Positions 24,121 through 38,746 are shown, numbered from the stretch's first letter. The stretch is DNA of 64,000 nt from Diadema setosum (GCF_964275005.1 NC_092688.1:18754403-18818402), one strand, 5' to 3'. Made by a program: numbers and translations. The notes: generated by a model from the letters alone, not told the origin.

Positions 24121-24740
24121 GTTCCGGTTTTATTTTCTCCAAGGACAGGGTTTTAGGTTTAGTTTGAGGTGAGTATTAGAATTAGGGTTAGGGTTATGTT
24201 TATGAATGTGGGTATAGAATTTGTGTTTGGCCTATTATAGCGTGCATACATGTTTTTCAAGGGAGCAATGTCGCAGAAGCAAATGTCTCGGATAGGACAC
24301 ACAATGTGTGAAAGAGACACAACTCATACACGTAAAAGACCCCACTTCATTCATTCATCTGAAAAAGCAGGGTTCATAACCCGGTGAAGTGGTCCCGGGG
24401 GCCGCGAAGAAGACATTACAACGGCGTTACGACAGTGGTCTGAAGTAAACATAGGCTACAATTAGTAGTAATAATGGAGGTACGTGAACTAGTAAGCCAG
24501 TGCACGACCCATATAAAGGGAAACACACCCTGTCTTCTTCAATTAAGGCTCCTGGAAATTCCACAAACAACGCTCGAATGTACTCAGCTTCGTTGAAAGT
24601 ACATCTGAGCACACAGCGCAGATAATATGAGTCACCCAGAAAAAGCATTCTCCGTGGGATCAGCGAAAAGACGCCGCACTGTATACACATCGCTCACACA
24701 CATCGTTCACGTACATCAACCCACCGGGGACCATCACACT
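24121..24740. other. no gene seen
   Basis: Contains a very short TTAGGG-like patch at about 24178-24196, too short to count as interstitial telomere. Confidence 0.45.
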
Positions 24741-24833
24741 TTAACTCTTTATGTGCTTAAAGTGCCGACTGACACAGAAATCCTGATAGCGTTGTCCACA
24801 TTGTCAAAATACCCTTGGAACAGAAAGGGTTAA
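24741..24833. mobile_element. 93-bp TTAA mini-element, cousin family
   Basis: TTAACTCTTT at the left is mirrored by AAAGGGTTAA at the right. Same size and end design as the mini-elements at 39003, 48239, 48752 and 53512, but the interior differs. Confidence 0.5.
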
Positions 24834-26507
24834 GGCAGTTCAGATACCAGCTGCGGGAGGGTTTAAAGTGGTTACGCCAAAAATACATTAAAAAAGGGAA
24901 CGTTGAAGATCCATTCTCCGCAGTTTTACTCCTGCAAATAATGAGGATGGCAGAGGAGGTGTCCCACAGGATTCTAGCCCCATGCCACTCTCCCTGACCC
25001 CTTTCATGAAAACACCGTCTATCCTACCTATACTGTTCATATGCTACTATCCTCTTGGTATACTATGTGTGACGGCTCGGGTCGCGTTAAAACTGCGAAT
25101 CAGCACACAAGGAGGTTCTACTATGTGTTTTATGTGTATTGACGCCCAGCAAGTTACATACGATGAAAAGTTAATAGGCCCCATCCCAAGTTGATAGATG
25201 CCTATATACAAATAAAAATTGATAGTCTCATTATTTGACAAATATGACAAGTTTGTACAAAAAAAGTACATGACAACCATGTTTGCAATTATCGTGAACG
25301 TAAACATAACGGTGTAAGAAATGACTGTCAAGTTCTTGAAAAATATTCGAATAAACATCCCTGTTACGGTGCAATTTACCAAAATGTGCCGTAACAATCT
25401 CTTATTCATACAAAGGATCGCCTTCGGTCGATTACTCTTACTGCGGGATTTGACAGGTTGATCCTTTGTGTCGAAACCGCAGAAAAGACGAAGTCCATAT
25501 CCATGTATTATAAAATTGGATTAAAATGATACGCAATGAAATCGCGCACAGTCGAAGAAGGCATGATTTTTTTTTTTTGATTTTTTTTTTATTTCTAAAT
25601 TCAGTTAACTATCCGGCAACAGACCATGCACACATCATTCAACACATTTACGCCATTATAACAGGAAATCGTGTAAATATAAACACAAGAGGACAGAAGG
25701 GGTACAGAGGAGAAGGAGAGACAGTCACTACCTTCAGCTGAGCCAACATATGTTTTCGCGTGCGAAGTGTTAGCAAAACACAGCGAGTGTTTCAAGACGG
25801 CATTATAACACCATGTATTGCATTATTATAGCAGTACATTCACACTAGCCGAACAGTACATGGTTTGTGTCAACAGGTCAGTCAGCATCACGAGGCAGAT
25901 CTAAAGAAAAACCACACACAAAAAAAAAACAAAAAAAACCCGACACAAAATATCATCCCTTTCGTCGCCATCGTTAGTCACATGATAACTATATTTTTGC
26001 TTTATGTAGGGTTCTAAATTTTACTGATAACACTTCACACACCGCCTCGTACCTCTTCATTACATGGTCGCAAACTAGCATACTTACGGAGGTACGGTGC
26101 ACATCGTTTTTTTTTTTCCAAATACAATATAAGCACTTTAACACACAAATTCACTTTAACACACAAATTGTTTTTCAGCCTTTATTCTAATCATACAATT
26201 TCCAAACAGTGGAGTAACACTTCGTTCCTAGCATTTCATCACAAATTGTGTCATAACTATATGCTTCGAGGAGCACACGAATCAACATGAACATCCAATT
26301 CCTGAAAACTCTCGGTCAAGTTGGGATCATAACATCTTTTCTCTTTACCTCGATTTCGTCTGGTCAAATACATCAGTGTCTGGAATATCACTTTGAAATA
26401 CAAAGCAAGGACAAGGAGAACCCCAGGGATAAATGTACGTTCACGTACACGCGTACTGACGCAGTACCACACTACAGTACTATACTACGAAATTGTGGTT
26501 GCAGTTT
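24834..26507. other. no gene seen
   Basis: Poly(T)/poly(A) tracts and short frames only. Confidence 0.4.
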
Positions 26508-26957
26508 GTTATTCCGAAGTCCGTTATTCCGATCATACCGAAGGTTCATAATTCCGAAAATGAAATAACGTTCGCTATTCAGAAGGTATCTTAATCCGAA
26601 GGTTCGTTTGTACACACTATTTTTTTTTTTCCATTTACGGATTAATGAACTATTCATATTTCATTTTCGGACTATCAGGCCTTCGGTATATCGAAACTTA
26701 TTTCATTTTCGGACTTTATACCAACCTTCGGAATATGGAACTCTGTAATACTTTCATTTCGGATTAACGAACCTTTGGATTTACGACCCTTACTTCATTT
26801 TCGGACTAACGAATCTTCGGCCACATGTTAATGTTCGGATTAACTAATCCTATCTCATGTTCGGATTAAGGGACATCTAACATACGGAATTTGTGTTTTT
26901 CGGAACCTTTTTCGGATTAACGAAGCTTCGGAATAACCAACATCAGCAGTCGGTTTG
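26508..26957. mobile_element. element built of TTCGGAATAACGAA-type boxes
   Basis: Left end GTTATTCCGAAGTCCGTTAT is mirrored by TTAACGAAGCTTCGGAATAAC at the right (one substitution-level difference). The interior is a series of diverged boxes of the form CCTTCGGAnTAACGAA spaced 20-40 bp apart on both strands. No coding content. Probably a non-autonomous fold-back transposon. Confidence 0.55.
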
Positions 26958-27334
26958 CTATACAGGGACACGGTTTACTTAACCATTGACGGACGACTGA
27001 CACAATGATCCCAGTCCCTTGCCACTCTTTTCAAAAGTCTGAATTCGAACCAAATTGATAATGAATTAAGCGTGAAGAATTCTAATCAATTTACCAATCC
27101 TCATTCCGTACCGATGATTGTTGAGAGCTAGTTTCACAATGTATCCGAACTGTTATCTTGTGCGATGTCTTTTTGTAGGGACGATTTTGTTGAGCACTAC
27201 GTCCACATAATAATTTTTCCCCTTTACAAGAATCCTGTACACGCATTAAAAAAAAAAAAAAAAAAATCCCAAGAACATTCATGCGTGCGAAATCCTGATG
27301 AAATCCGTGTACGTGTATTCTCCAATTACGCAAT

Positions 27335-27372
<38 letters not shown>

Positions 27373-27484
27373 ATATGATATTTCCCATATACGTATTACT
27401 GTATACATACATGTCCATTTATCTTAAAGAGTCTTATACACGACGCTAAAAGAATCAGACGATATTAACGCGAATGAGCCCCTT
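26958..27484. other. MMAB 3' flank
   Basis: Should include the MMAB 3' UTR. It holds an A-run at about 27246-27266 and a T-run at about 27341-27370. No convincing polyadenylation signal for MMAB was located. Confidence 0.4.
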
Positions 27485-28048
27485 TCATTTCCTCCTCGCC
27501 CTAGGCTTCACTCTCCTGTAGATGGTTTCAGGCATGTTGTCTTGAAGAGACGCGAACCGTGCTGCTGTGAAGAGGTAATCACTCAACCTGCCATCGAATT
27601 ATGGAACGGAGAGAAATAAAGATAATAGCAGAATGTATAACTATCTGAAACGTCCTTCGCGGATAAGACATATGAAACAATCGCGTAATCTTCGCGTATC
27701 TGTCAGCTCCACATTCATTGCTATCTAAACTGCTGAAACAGATTACAATCTAGAAATTACATCTGCAAATACATCAGAGGTTGTGATCTTTGGGTTTACA
27801 ATCAAATCGACACAATAGCACAATTACATGAGGAAGTCGTCAGGACGACGACGACAACAAGAACAAGAACAAGAACAACAACAAGCACAACAACAATCAG
27901 AAGAATGTGACAAAAGACATCGATGGTAAACTTCACTAAGAACTAATGGGGGTAACTATTACTTCTCTTCCGGGAGAGATCTTTGATACTTGAAGCAGTT
28001 TTGAATAATATTTCCCGTATACTAAATCAACCCCCCAAAAAATAAAAA

Positions 28049-28101
<53 letters not shown>

Positions 28102-31100
28102 GTAAATAAATAAATTTCATGGGCTGACAATCTCCCGTAGGTAATCTCTGGCCGGACATCAGCTTCAATCTTTTTCTGGAATTTGTTTCCAGTTTGTTTG
28201 TTTACATCATAGACTCTACATATACACAATATTGCATAATAAAGCATTTTCACTGATACGAAGACAATTTCTCCTGAATTACATTACATTAGATGAAATA
28301 AATGTCATGGCTAGTGTTTCTAAAAGTCTCATAAAATCGTTATATGCTTATATCTACATTAATGTAATTGTAATCCGACTGGCTGATAAACCAGCGGTTT
28401 TATCTTAGTTGCTATCACAATATGCAAATAACATCCCCCCCCCCCCAAAAAAAAAAGAAAAAGAAGAAAGAAAAAAAAAAGATCGATTTGATGAGGTTCA
28501 TCCAGACCGACCACTCTAAAAAAAAAATGGCATTATTGATGTAAATGATAGTATAAAGACAAAACAAGCGTAAACATTTACAGGTGATTTCTTTTATACT
28601 TACAGGGGTGCCGCATAATTTAGGGTTACACCTGCTGAATTCATACATGTCTCAGTTACCCTTCCGCCCCTCCCCCAAACTTCTTGTCCACAATGACGCA
28701 CGGTGACTTATAAAACTTTTCGTCGGTGTTTATGAAATTAGATTCTGCATCCAGTAATTACCTGTTGATAAATCTTGCCACAGCCGGATCTATTTCTTCA
28801 CTCCGTGCCAGCGGGGCAATGCTGTAAGGTTTTCAAGAAAACAAGATACGATAACACGGTATGATAGATGACTGTCATGTACACGTCCATATCTTTCTTT
28901 CTCTCCTCCTCTTCTTTCTCCTCCTCTCTATCTCTCTCTTCCTTTCTCGCCTCTCTGCCCCTCTCTCTGACAGATACGTGAAAGGATGACAAAGAGAATG
29001 AACAATCCTCTGTAATCAATAACACTTTTACAAACAGCGCGCGTTATATCCGTCCAATATAACGTGACGACATGATCTGTGAAGAACCAAAATTAGGATC
29101 GTGACAGGAACACAAGTACCATAGAAGCATATCCATCAGAAAACCGATTACATACTGGGTGATATATCTCTCAAGTGATACTTTCCCGATACAAAATATA
29201 ACTCAGACAGAACGTGTTGAAAATGAAACATGAATGCAAGGGTGCATAATGATACATACACACATTCTCGGAGAAGTTTATTGTCTTTATACGTACTCTG
29301 TGCTTGTAATGTTTGACAAGCTTTTGACTTTAGTCGTTTCGCAATGGTGTATACAGCGATATAAGTGCGTAGCATGTTGTTTGCACATCATTACAACAAG
29401 ACAGAGCAGCAACTGTTTGTGGTATATGGCCAACCACTTTTGGAGTCACAGCAATAAGGACAATAATTACATGATCAAAGAAGTGAAGGCGACCGCGTGT
29501 TCGTAAAATACAAGACGTATACCAACTATCACCGACTTTCAGTGTGACAAGGATGACGTGCATTTTTCCCCATAAATCATTTGGCCACTTCCCACATTTT
29601 AGACAGAATTTAAAATATCTACTATCTCCAGGATTTAAGGCTACTGTTCAACATTCAGACCGTGACTTCGCTGTAAAATAGCAGAGCAAATAGCTCAGAT
29701 CTCGACACAACATAATTATCAAAAAGTCTTACGGATTATACGTGATATTTGGATTTGTTTATTACTATGTTATACTGTGTCATGGCAGAAAAAAAAAAGT
29801 TATAATATAATGTTGGCTATTACAAACAGCTGACAAGTGGACGATTGTTGAAGAATCATAGATTTCAGCGAAATCTATAACTCTATCTATAACCCATAAG
29901 CGACTTGAGAGAACCGTATTCATTTAAAACGCAACCAGGATGTACGAGACAGGTGGTGCTCATACACCATCATAAGGGGAATAGGAAAAAAGTGGTGCTT
30001 ATACACCATTATAAGGGGCAGGAAACAGTGGTGCTTATCCACCATAAGGGGTAGGAGAACAGTGGTGCTTATACCCCATCATAAGGGGTAGGAAAACAAT
30101 GATGCTTATGCACCATCATAAAAGGGGTAGGAAAACAGTGGTGCTTTTCCACCATCATAAGGGGCAGGAAAACAGTGGTGTTTATACACCATAAGTGATA
30201 AGAAAATAGTGGTGCTTATACACCATCATAAGGGGTAGGAAAACAGTGGTGTTTACAAACCATCATGAGGGGTAGGAAAACAATGGTGCTTATCCACCAT
30301 CATATAAGGGGTATAGCAAAACAGTGGTGCTTATCCACCATCATAAGGGGCAAGAAAACAGTGGTGTTTATACACCATCATAAGGGGTATGAAAACAGTG
30401 GTGATTATACACCATCACAAGGGGTAGGAAAACAATGGTGCTTATGCACCATCATATAAGGGGTATAGCAAAACAATGTTGCTTATCCACCATCATAAGG
30501 GGCAGGAAAACAGTGGTGTTTATACACCATCATAAGGGTATCATGGGTATCACACTGTAGTGAGCTCTCAGTAGATTTGAATGACTAGGCCTACTGATCA
30601 CAAGTGTGTATATCACGTATACGACCACGTTAGTCTTTATAATGGATAAGACTTTTGATGTTCAAACGGGGGCCCCAAGTTCGAATCCCGCTAAGATGTT
30701 TTCACTCATGTCCCTCTTGATCCAGCTGTATAGATGGGAATACCTGACAATGCTAGTGTCATACATACAGCAGGGCACTGTGATAGAGCAGAAGCGACAT
30801 TAAAGAGGCTACTCTACCAAGGCGTTATGAGAACCTTCATCCAATTACGCTACCCTAGAGAACCATGTCATCATATTAAATAAGACCAAAGAATCATCGT
30901 GCATAGCAACCTCAACCAAGACGGTCATTTCGTATGGCTTCAAAGCCTAGTTTTCGTTTTCAATAGCATACAACAGTGGAGCACTATATACGAAAGACAG
31001 TAAAGATTGTCGAATATTATCCATCAACAACACGCAATTGCACAATGAATACAAGTGAAAATCTAGGCACGAGTTCTGAAGACAAGCACGTATTATGTCA

Positions 31101-34100
31101 TCCTCGCATTAATTTTGTCTCGCGAACGACTGTGACTGCTTTTCTTAAAGCATTACCAAACTGGTCAAATGCTTTATGATAATTGACACTGAATATGATA
31201 ACTGACACAGAAAACCATAGTGCACTCGAATTAGATCGCCACTGACATAACCAGCCAAGCCTCTAAAACTAGCCTGACTTCACGATGCATTGTGGCCAGC
31301 TTGCCACCACAAAATGTCGGTCACTGGTGTCAGAGGTCACCGTCATAGCTGATAGTTATATACCTTCTTACGGTCTTTTATGGGGACAACCGGTCGTAAA
31401 TCATCCACTAAACTAGAACTATGACTCCAGGAGAACGGGCGCAATATCTTCAAGTACCCCCGCGAAAGAAAGTTGAGTGAAATAACGCCATCACCATCAT
31501 GCAGTGCTGGCAGTACTGAACATCTTGATACGATGAAATATCATCTTGCATAAATTCTTTTCGTGGAGCATTTTACTAATTCAAAACATTTGTAAGCCCA
31601 TTTTTGCCAAGTGATACTTTTGTCACACGCGACATTCATAGATTTAAATCTGAGGTAAACGCGTTGCCTATAGCGCGGTTTGACGCTACCGAAAATTACA
31701 AACAAAAACTTTTGCTGTAATGGCAACCATGAAATTATAGATAAACACAATTACGCCTGCAAAATTCAAACAGCAGGCCGCGTTTTCTCGAATACACCTT
31801 AATTTCGAAGAATGGTCTAAAAAAATAGAACACAACACTCTCTCGTGAATTAATAATGTATGGTCGATACATGTAAGAACTATATATATATATATATATA
31901 TATATTAATTTAGACATTTTGAAATAAAATCATGGCCCAGGTTGAACTAACTTTAATACAAAACTTTTCTCCGAGAGGGAGTACAGATCAGGAAAGCTAC
32001 CCCATGTATTTAAGAATGTCGACATTCACAGAAAGGGTCAACAAACGGAGCCACAGAGTGCAATAACATTCACAATATCACGCTCAATTGATCACTATCT
32101 ACGGACAACCATGCCTGACGTGTTAAATCTTATTTTCTGACAGATATTGCGACGCGCTCGTTACATCGTTGTACAAGAAGGCTCCACATTCTAATCACCG
32201 CATATCCATGAATTATCCTGCCAATAACGGGCGGGAACGACTCCGGCGGGGCGACGGCGAATCGCCGGCGAGATGAGGCGCTGCATGGAGCCCGGGTGTT
32301 TATTCTCCAACGGTTTGACTGCGAGGACTGTGACACGTGAACTCGTGACCTTTCACCCCCCAAGCTGGGTGGCAAGCGGTGACAGGAGGACGGGGGTTAA
32401 TCGCACGCGTGCTGCTCCAAAAATGTTGTCGCTACACAGGTGAGGACATTCACACGGACGGCGGTATATTGCACAAGGAGAGATCTAATTATTCCTTATG
32501 GTGCAGTTTCACCTGTCAATGGTTGCTCAATGGTAATATAGCATCTAAAGAGTAAGACATCTCTTTTGTATGTTTGTTTGTGTTTTTTTTTTTTCAGTTT
32601 AATATTGGGGAGAAGAAATAGGTATTCCGCTTAACCCTTCGCGTGCTTTGAGTGACAACTGGCATTGAAAAAAAAAAACCCTCAAAACAAAACAAAACAA
32701 ACTAGAAATGTCGCTTTGGCGACTGGTATGCCTCCGCCATAATGCATGATTTTCCCAATAGGTCTAGATAGTACATGTGGACACTGTGTGATTACATTTT
32801 CACAAAATTGGCAAAATATTGGAATGACAAGTTTGTCACAAATGTGTTGAATGTTCACCTTCCTTGACGTAGGTTTAATTGGATGAATAGGAGAGCATGT
32901 ATCTAGGGATTTAAGGACTTTAACTTGACTTTGAACCATTCATACATTTAGGCATTGAGTAATTTTCAAGGTACAGGTATGGAGAAAAAGTGCAATTTCT
33001 GAATTGAATAGTAAATTGTTACCATTTTCATCTGGCCCTTGACCCTAAAATTCATGAGATAATTACTTTCAGGTAGAACATGCATAATATGTACTAAGTT
33101 TCAAGGTAACTTGAGCCACTTCCGAGATATGGAGGAAAAAGTTAGTTCAGCACTTTCAATTGATCTTTGACCTTTTGACCTTTCAGGCAAAAAGAGAGAA
33201 AAAAAAAAACAACTTTCCAGAGAATTTCTATTAGGTTACACACGCATACACCAAGTGTAAAAAAAATAACCCTGCTGGCATTGCATAAATATGAGGGTAA
33301 TAGTAAAATTTTGAAGTCTTGCACTTGACCTTTGACCCCTGACCTTTGATCCATGAACCCTACATTCTCTAGATAATCACTTCCAGTCAGTACATGTATA
33401 TACTATGTTCCATGAAGATACCTTGAACAATTTTTCAAGGTACAGAGAAAAAAAAGAAGTTTTAATATTTCTACTTGACCTTTTGACCTTTGACCTCATG
33501 ACCCAAACTTTCATCAGAGAATCTTAATTGGGTAATACATGTATACACTAAGTTCCAAGAAAATATCTCCAGGCATTCAATAGATATGGTGGAAATAGTG
33601 AAATTTTATGTATTTGACCCTGACCTTTTGACCTTTGACCTCATGACCCAAACTTTCACCAGAGAATCTTAATTGGGTAATACATGTATACCCTAAGTTT
33701 CAAGAAAATATCTTCAGGCATTCAATAGATATGGTAGAAATAGTGAAATTTTATGTATTTGACCCTGACCTTTTGACCTTTGACCTTTGACCTCATGACC
33801 CAAACTTTCACCAGAGAATCTTGATTGGGTAATACATGTATACACTAAGTTTCAAGAAAATATCTTAAGGCATTCAATAGATATGGTGGAAATAGTGAAA
33901 TTTTATGTATTTGACCTTGACCTTTGACCTTGAGCATGTGCAGCCAAAAGTTGATAGGCACAACTTCACCCCCTAATACACATACATGCCAAGTTTCATT
34001 AGAATACCTCAACAGGTTTTGATAGTTACCTTGTCCACAAAACTCATTACGGACGGACGGAAGGACGGAAGGACGGACGGACGGACGGACGGACGGACGG

Positions 34101-37100
34101 ACGGACAACCTGAAAACATAATGCCTCCGGCACCACTTCGTGGCGGAGGCATAAAAACAAAAACATGTAGCATCGTACACTCTGTCCAAAGTCCCTGACA
34201 CAGACAGGGTTTAAGCATGATAATTCCAATTTATTGATAAATCATGTGTAAATTCACTTTTGAAAACAAACAAACAAACAAACAAACAAGCCCAAAACTA
34301 AAGTAATATGTATAATATGATGGGAAACGAATACCAAGACAATATGAATTATGTTGTTCATGTCTTCAAATGGTACCTTTATTGTCAACTGAATAAATAT
34401 TTCATTTTGTGGTAATTAAAAGAAAAAATAAAAGGAAATGAAAAAAAAAAAAAAACCCAACAAAGTCCATTTCTTTCCCTACTTGGTTTTCAGTTTCTCT
34501 GGACCAACATGACCGTGTTCTTGATTATTCTGTGGGAAAATGAAAGAACTATTGACTTGAACACTAAACTGATAGATTTTAGCATTTTTAAATTTTCACG
34601 AAATCATACATAGAGTTCAAGCAAACATGAAATTTGAGTTAATACACTCTTTAAAAAAAATTAAGAAATCACTTTTTTTTTTCTGGTGCTGAAAGCAAAT
34701 TAACGCAAGCATGCATACACAAAAGTTTTCACACAAAATTTCACACATTTTCTTTTCTGGCTATCTGCTCCTACCACCTCATTCTTATTACCAAGACCAC
34801 AAAAATCTCTCAATTGTGGATTAAACATTAACACATACTCTTCAATATTACTTCAACTATACATGACATAATTTTCCTCATATTTAGCTCAATTTGGTCA
34901 GTTGCTTGTTCTCTTTGCACTTTTCTTTCAATTCTGTAGCAAGATGTGACCAGCTGCACAGCTTCACAGAGCAAAAAAAAAAAAACAAAAAAACTGGGTG
35001 GCGACAAATCATTCCCAAATGTCTGTCTGTATCAATTTACATCATCCCTCTGCTCCCCAACGTTCACTTTTTTCCTACCCAAAAGAGGGATCATCATCAT
35101 CATAAATGTGAAAAATAAGGAGGATGGAATCCTCACACCCATCTTGCTTACAGTATCAACAGAGTTAAGATACAATCAGGGTGGTCACAAGAAACGTGCC
35201 GCTCATAACATCAAGACAGTGGTGCTAATGTTCAGTGCTATTCCACAGGGAAGATGTTATGGCAACTTACATTTTCCAATCATTTAAAGAGTTCCACTCA
35301 CCTCCTCTCAGCTCTCCGGCAGGTTGACCTAGCTATGTGTAGTGCACTGCTAGCCTTTCCACCAGACTGTTGAGCAATTAAAAAAAGAAATTATACATAC
35401 ACATGACTGTATATACTGTACATAATACATACATACATACATACAATGCATGTCTTATTGACAAGACAAGTTAGGTCAGAGTTTCCTTAGTTCATTCAGG
35501 TTGATCTGATTTTGAAGACTACCACCATAGTCAATCAAATACCCTTGCTAAATATTTCATCACATTATCTATTCTAATACTTGATAAAGATTAGAATTCA
35601 GTGCTCGGATATAATTCAAATATCATGTTGTTGTTGTTACAATGTTTCGCTGTTATGATGTTTTAATATTGTTGTATGCTCTGTTCATCTCACAATGTAT
35701 CATCTACAATATTTCTTTGTTACACCAAAAAAAAAAAAAGAAAAGAGTGAAGTGTATGTAATTATGATCTGTAAGAGGAATGAAAATAAAATTTAAATTG
35801 TAATGACAAAATCTCTTTCCATTTAATCGCATAGAGAGTAAAATCAACATTTCTTGAGAACTCTTCCCCTGGAGAAGATGTGAGACATGGGGAGACACAA
35901 CTGAGTGAATGACATTTTCCCAGTCATCAAACCTGCCATCTTTGATACCCTAGATATCTTTTAATCCCCTCAAGACCTGTGCTACAGAATGCCATGGAAA
36001 TCCGATGCTGGATAGTTGGCAGTGAAAATGAAAGGGTTAATCATTTTGCACAATTCAGAAAGAATCAACCAGCTTGCCCTCCAGAAGTACCAGCTTCTGC
36101 AAGTCATTGAAGCTGTGTTTATGATGGGAGGTGGCTGGACCTGGAAGCAGAGACCAACCTACCGGTAGGATGAAGTTCCTGAGGGGAGGCAGAGACACTG
36201 TCATGTCATCAATCCACTCCTCCAACATCTCTACACTGGATCCATCAAACTCTGTCATCTCTGGAATGGAAGGAAAGTTGTCACCATTCATTGATAGAAC
36301 AAATTGACCAAAAAAAAAAAAAAAGTTTATGTGAATAATCAAACCACTAAGCGAACACAAAAGGACTTGTTTGCATGAGGACACACTGTATATCTTCAGT
36401 TGTTACAGCTAAATCAAAGTTACAATTTAGGATAAAGGTTTCATCCAAGTTGAAATTCCTGAATGAAAATATATACTTAAAGTTGATCACAGTATCAGAG
36501 CAACCATGCCGCATCAGAAGGTCACTGAATTTCAAACAGTTTAGCTCATTCATACCTGCATCATGAAGGATTGCAAATACTAGTATCACGCCAGAAAACT
36601 CATACTAGTTCAAGACTTATTTGCAAACCATACACTGAAATAACTTATTGCAAATTGCAGCTCAGTGTAACTTGGGGCCCTAATTGCAGACTATACATGC
36701 ACATACAAAAAAACAAAAAAACAAACAAAACAAAACAAAACTTGAACCCCCCCCCAAAAAAAAAAAAAAAAAAAAATCCAAATGTAAACAGACACAATGT
36801 TTTCATGTAGGAGCACATAACAAGAATTTTAAAAAATAGATTCAAACCATCTGCAGCCTTGTTTACATTTTATAAATCAAACAATACATACCAATGTACA
36901 AGGTGCACTAATCTTTACTTACTCATGTGAGTTTTATACCTTCATGGTGCCAGATTGATGCTATTTAAGACTAGAAAGATACCAAGTCACTCAACTGACT
37001 AACTTTCACACTCCTGTCTGGTTTTCACTCACGCAGTTGATTCGGAGAAGCCAGACTTCTGGGTGTGGCAATGTTGGATCCTGCATCCTGCAGAATACAC

Positions 37101-38699
37101 TGGATCTGGCAGCATAAGTGGAAAAAACAGGAGAGATGAATACAAGCAGTCAGGAATTACCAGATTAAATGTAACTAATCCAACAAAACAGACATTTCAT
37201 AGAACTGTTCATATACAGTAGAATCCTGAAGAGAAGGATGCAAGCTTTGCTAAAAGATCAGAACAAGCGAATGTTCTTATCAGCAGGATGCTCCTATGAT
37301 ATGTCACTCCAGGTGGCCACTCACTTCATAACCTAATGGATTTAACTGTTATTATCAAATGTCCACACTAGGAGAGCTTCACATTGCTGCACACAAGGTA
37401 AGTCCTCTTAGAACTATGTGTTATTTCATATTTCATAAGAGGTTTCTCATTATCTCAAAAAATCATCATCAAGAAACGTTGGAAACCTGTAGCCCCATCT
37501 CACTTCATGACCTAATGGTTTTATCTGTGATTACCTCATGTACACACTACCCCAATGATTTGGCAAGCTACGATTACTGCCTGATCTATGAGGTCTCCAA
37601 GGAACAATCCTTTTCCCATTACAGCACTTTATTTGGTCAACAAAGAGAAACAGATTCTGAGAACAGATTGCCATAAATTTTCAATCGACATGATATCATG
37701 GAGAGATAGCTAAAGAATTAAAATCAGGCTCATATCTGTGAATGTGTGAAGAAAATTGTGGCATTCACTGTGTATGTTGCCAAACTGGGATTATTGAGAA
37801 ATGCACTATTATAGGACTTTGTCTCATGCTGAGAAAATAGACAAAAATTGTACTACACTGTCTTGTTGTATACATGTAGGTTGTATTTGCATTATTTGTC
37901 AATATTCTGTGTCAGAGGGGTAGGAAAAAAATGAAAGATTTCCAAAAATGTATAACTTTGAATCTTACGTGTGTGTGTGTGTGTGTGTGTGTGCGTGTGT
38001 GTTTGTGTGTGTGTTTGTGCATGATTATATAATGCCCAGCAAAGTTAGAGGGACTCTTGACATGTTATTATTCATAAAAATGAGATACATGTACCTTTGA
38101 ATGAGATACAACCAGAGAGGGCGCTATTCCATATTGGCTACTATGGAAAGTAAGGCTCTATCATTGATGGTAGGTCACTCTGCAGAAAAACCTTCCATCA
38201 ATGACAGAAACTCACTGTGCATAAAAAAAAAAATAATCTAAACTCTTTTGACAGATAGTAAATGCCAAAGATGAAACTTTGTTTTTCAATTATAATATGC
38301 ATTTATTCACCTCTTCAAGTTGTTTGTCACACACAAGTAGATTGGATTCTTTCACGAACTCTCTTGCAAGTCTGTAAAGAAAGGCAAAGAAATTAAGCAT
38401 TCTATCAATAAACATGCTTTTGAAAACAGAAACATTACAATAAGTACTTGAAAGTATTCATCTGCTGATCAACTTTATGAGTTCACCCTGTTTGTCAGTC
38501 AGTTCGTGCCAATGATACACAATGACTGCTGTTCGAGAGAAAACTATCATGACTTCAAATTTTGTCAAGTTTTTAAACTTCACACCAAGTAAACTGTGAT
38601 TCACATTTGACAATTTATGCTTCTTGCATGATGCACTACCATTAACAAAGTAACCATTGTGAGTGATTAATGCAATACAAGAATGTATGAATGGACAGT

Positions 38700-38746
<47 letters not shown>

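Noticed and set aside
24178-24196. Interstitial telomere-like GGGTTAGGGTTA
   Set aside because: Only two to three units; can occur by chance in AT-rich DNA.
30265-30459. Repetitive frame with HHH and KQWCLSTII units
   Set aside because: Read-through of the 37-bp minisatellite.
29950-30541. CRISPR-like array of regularly spaced repeats
   Set aside because: Units are contiguous with no unique spacers and the context is a eukaryotic intron.
33986-34229. Open frames rich in PSVRPSVRP or DGRTDGRTD
   Set aside because: Translation of the (GGAC)n run in a dispersed repeat.
34479-34529. Candidate terminal MMAB exon (minus) reading [16 protein letters not shown] and stop after a CACAG acceptor
   Set aside because: The true exons 8 and 9 at 28762-28821 and 27485-27587 match the family and close in phase; this short frame does not.
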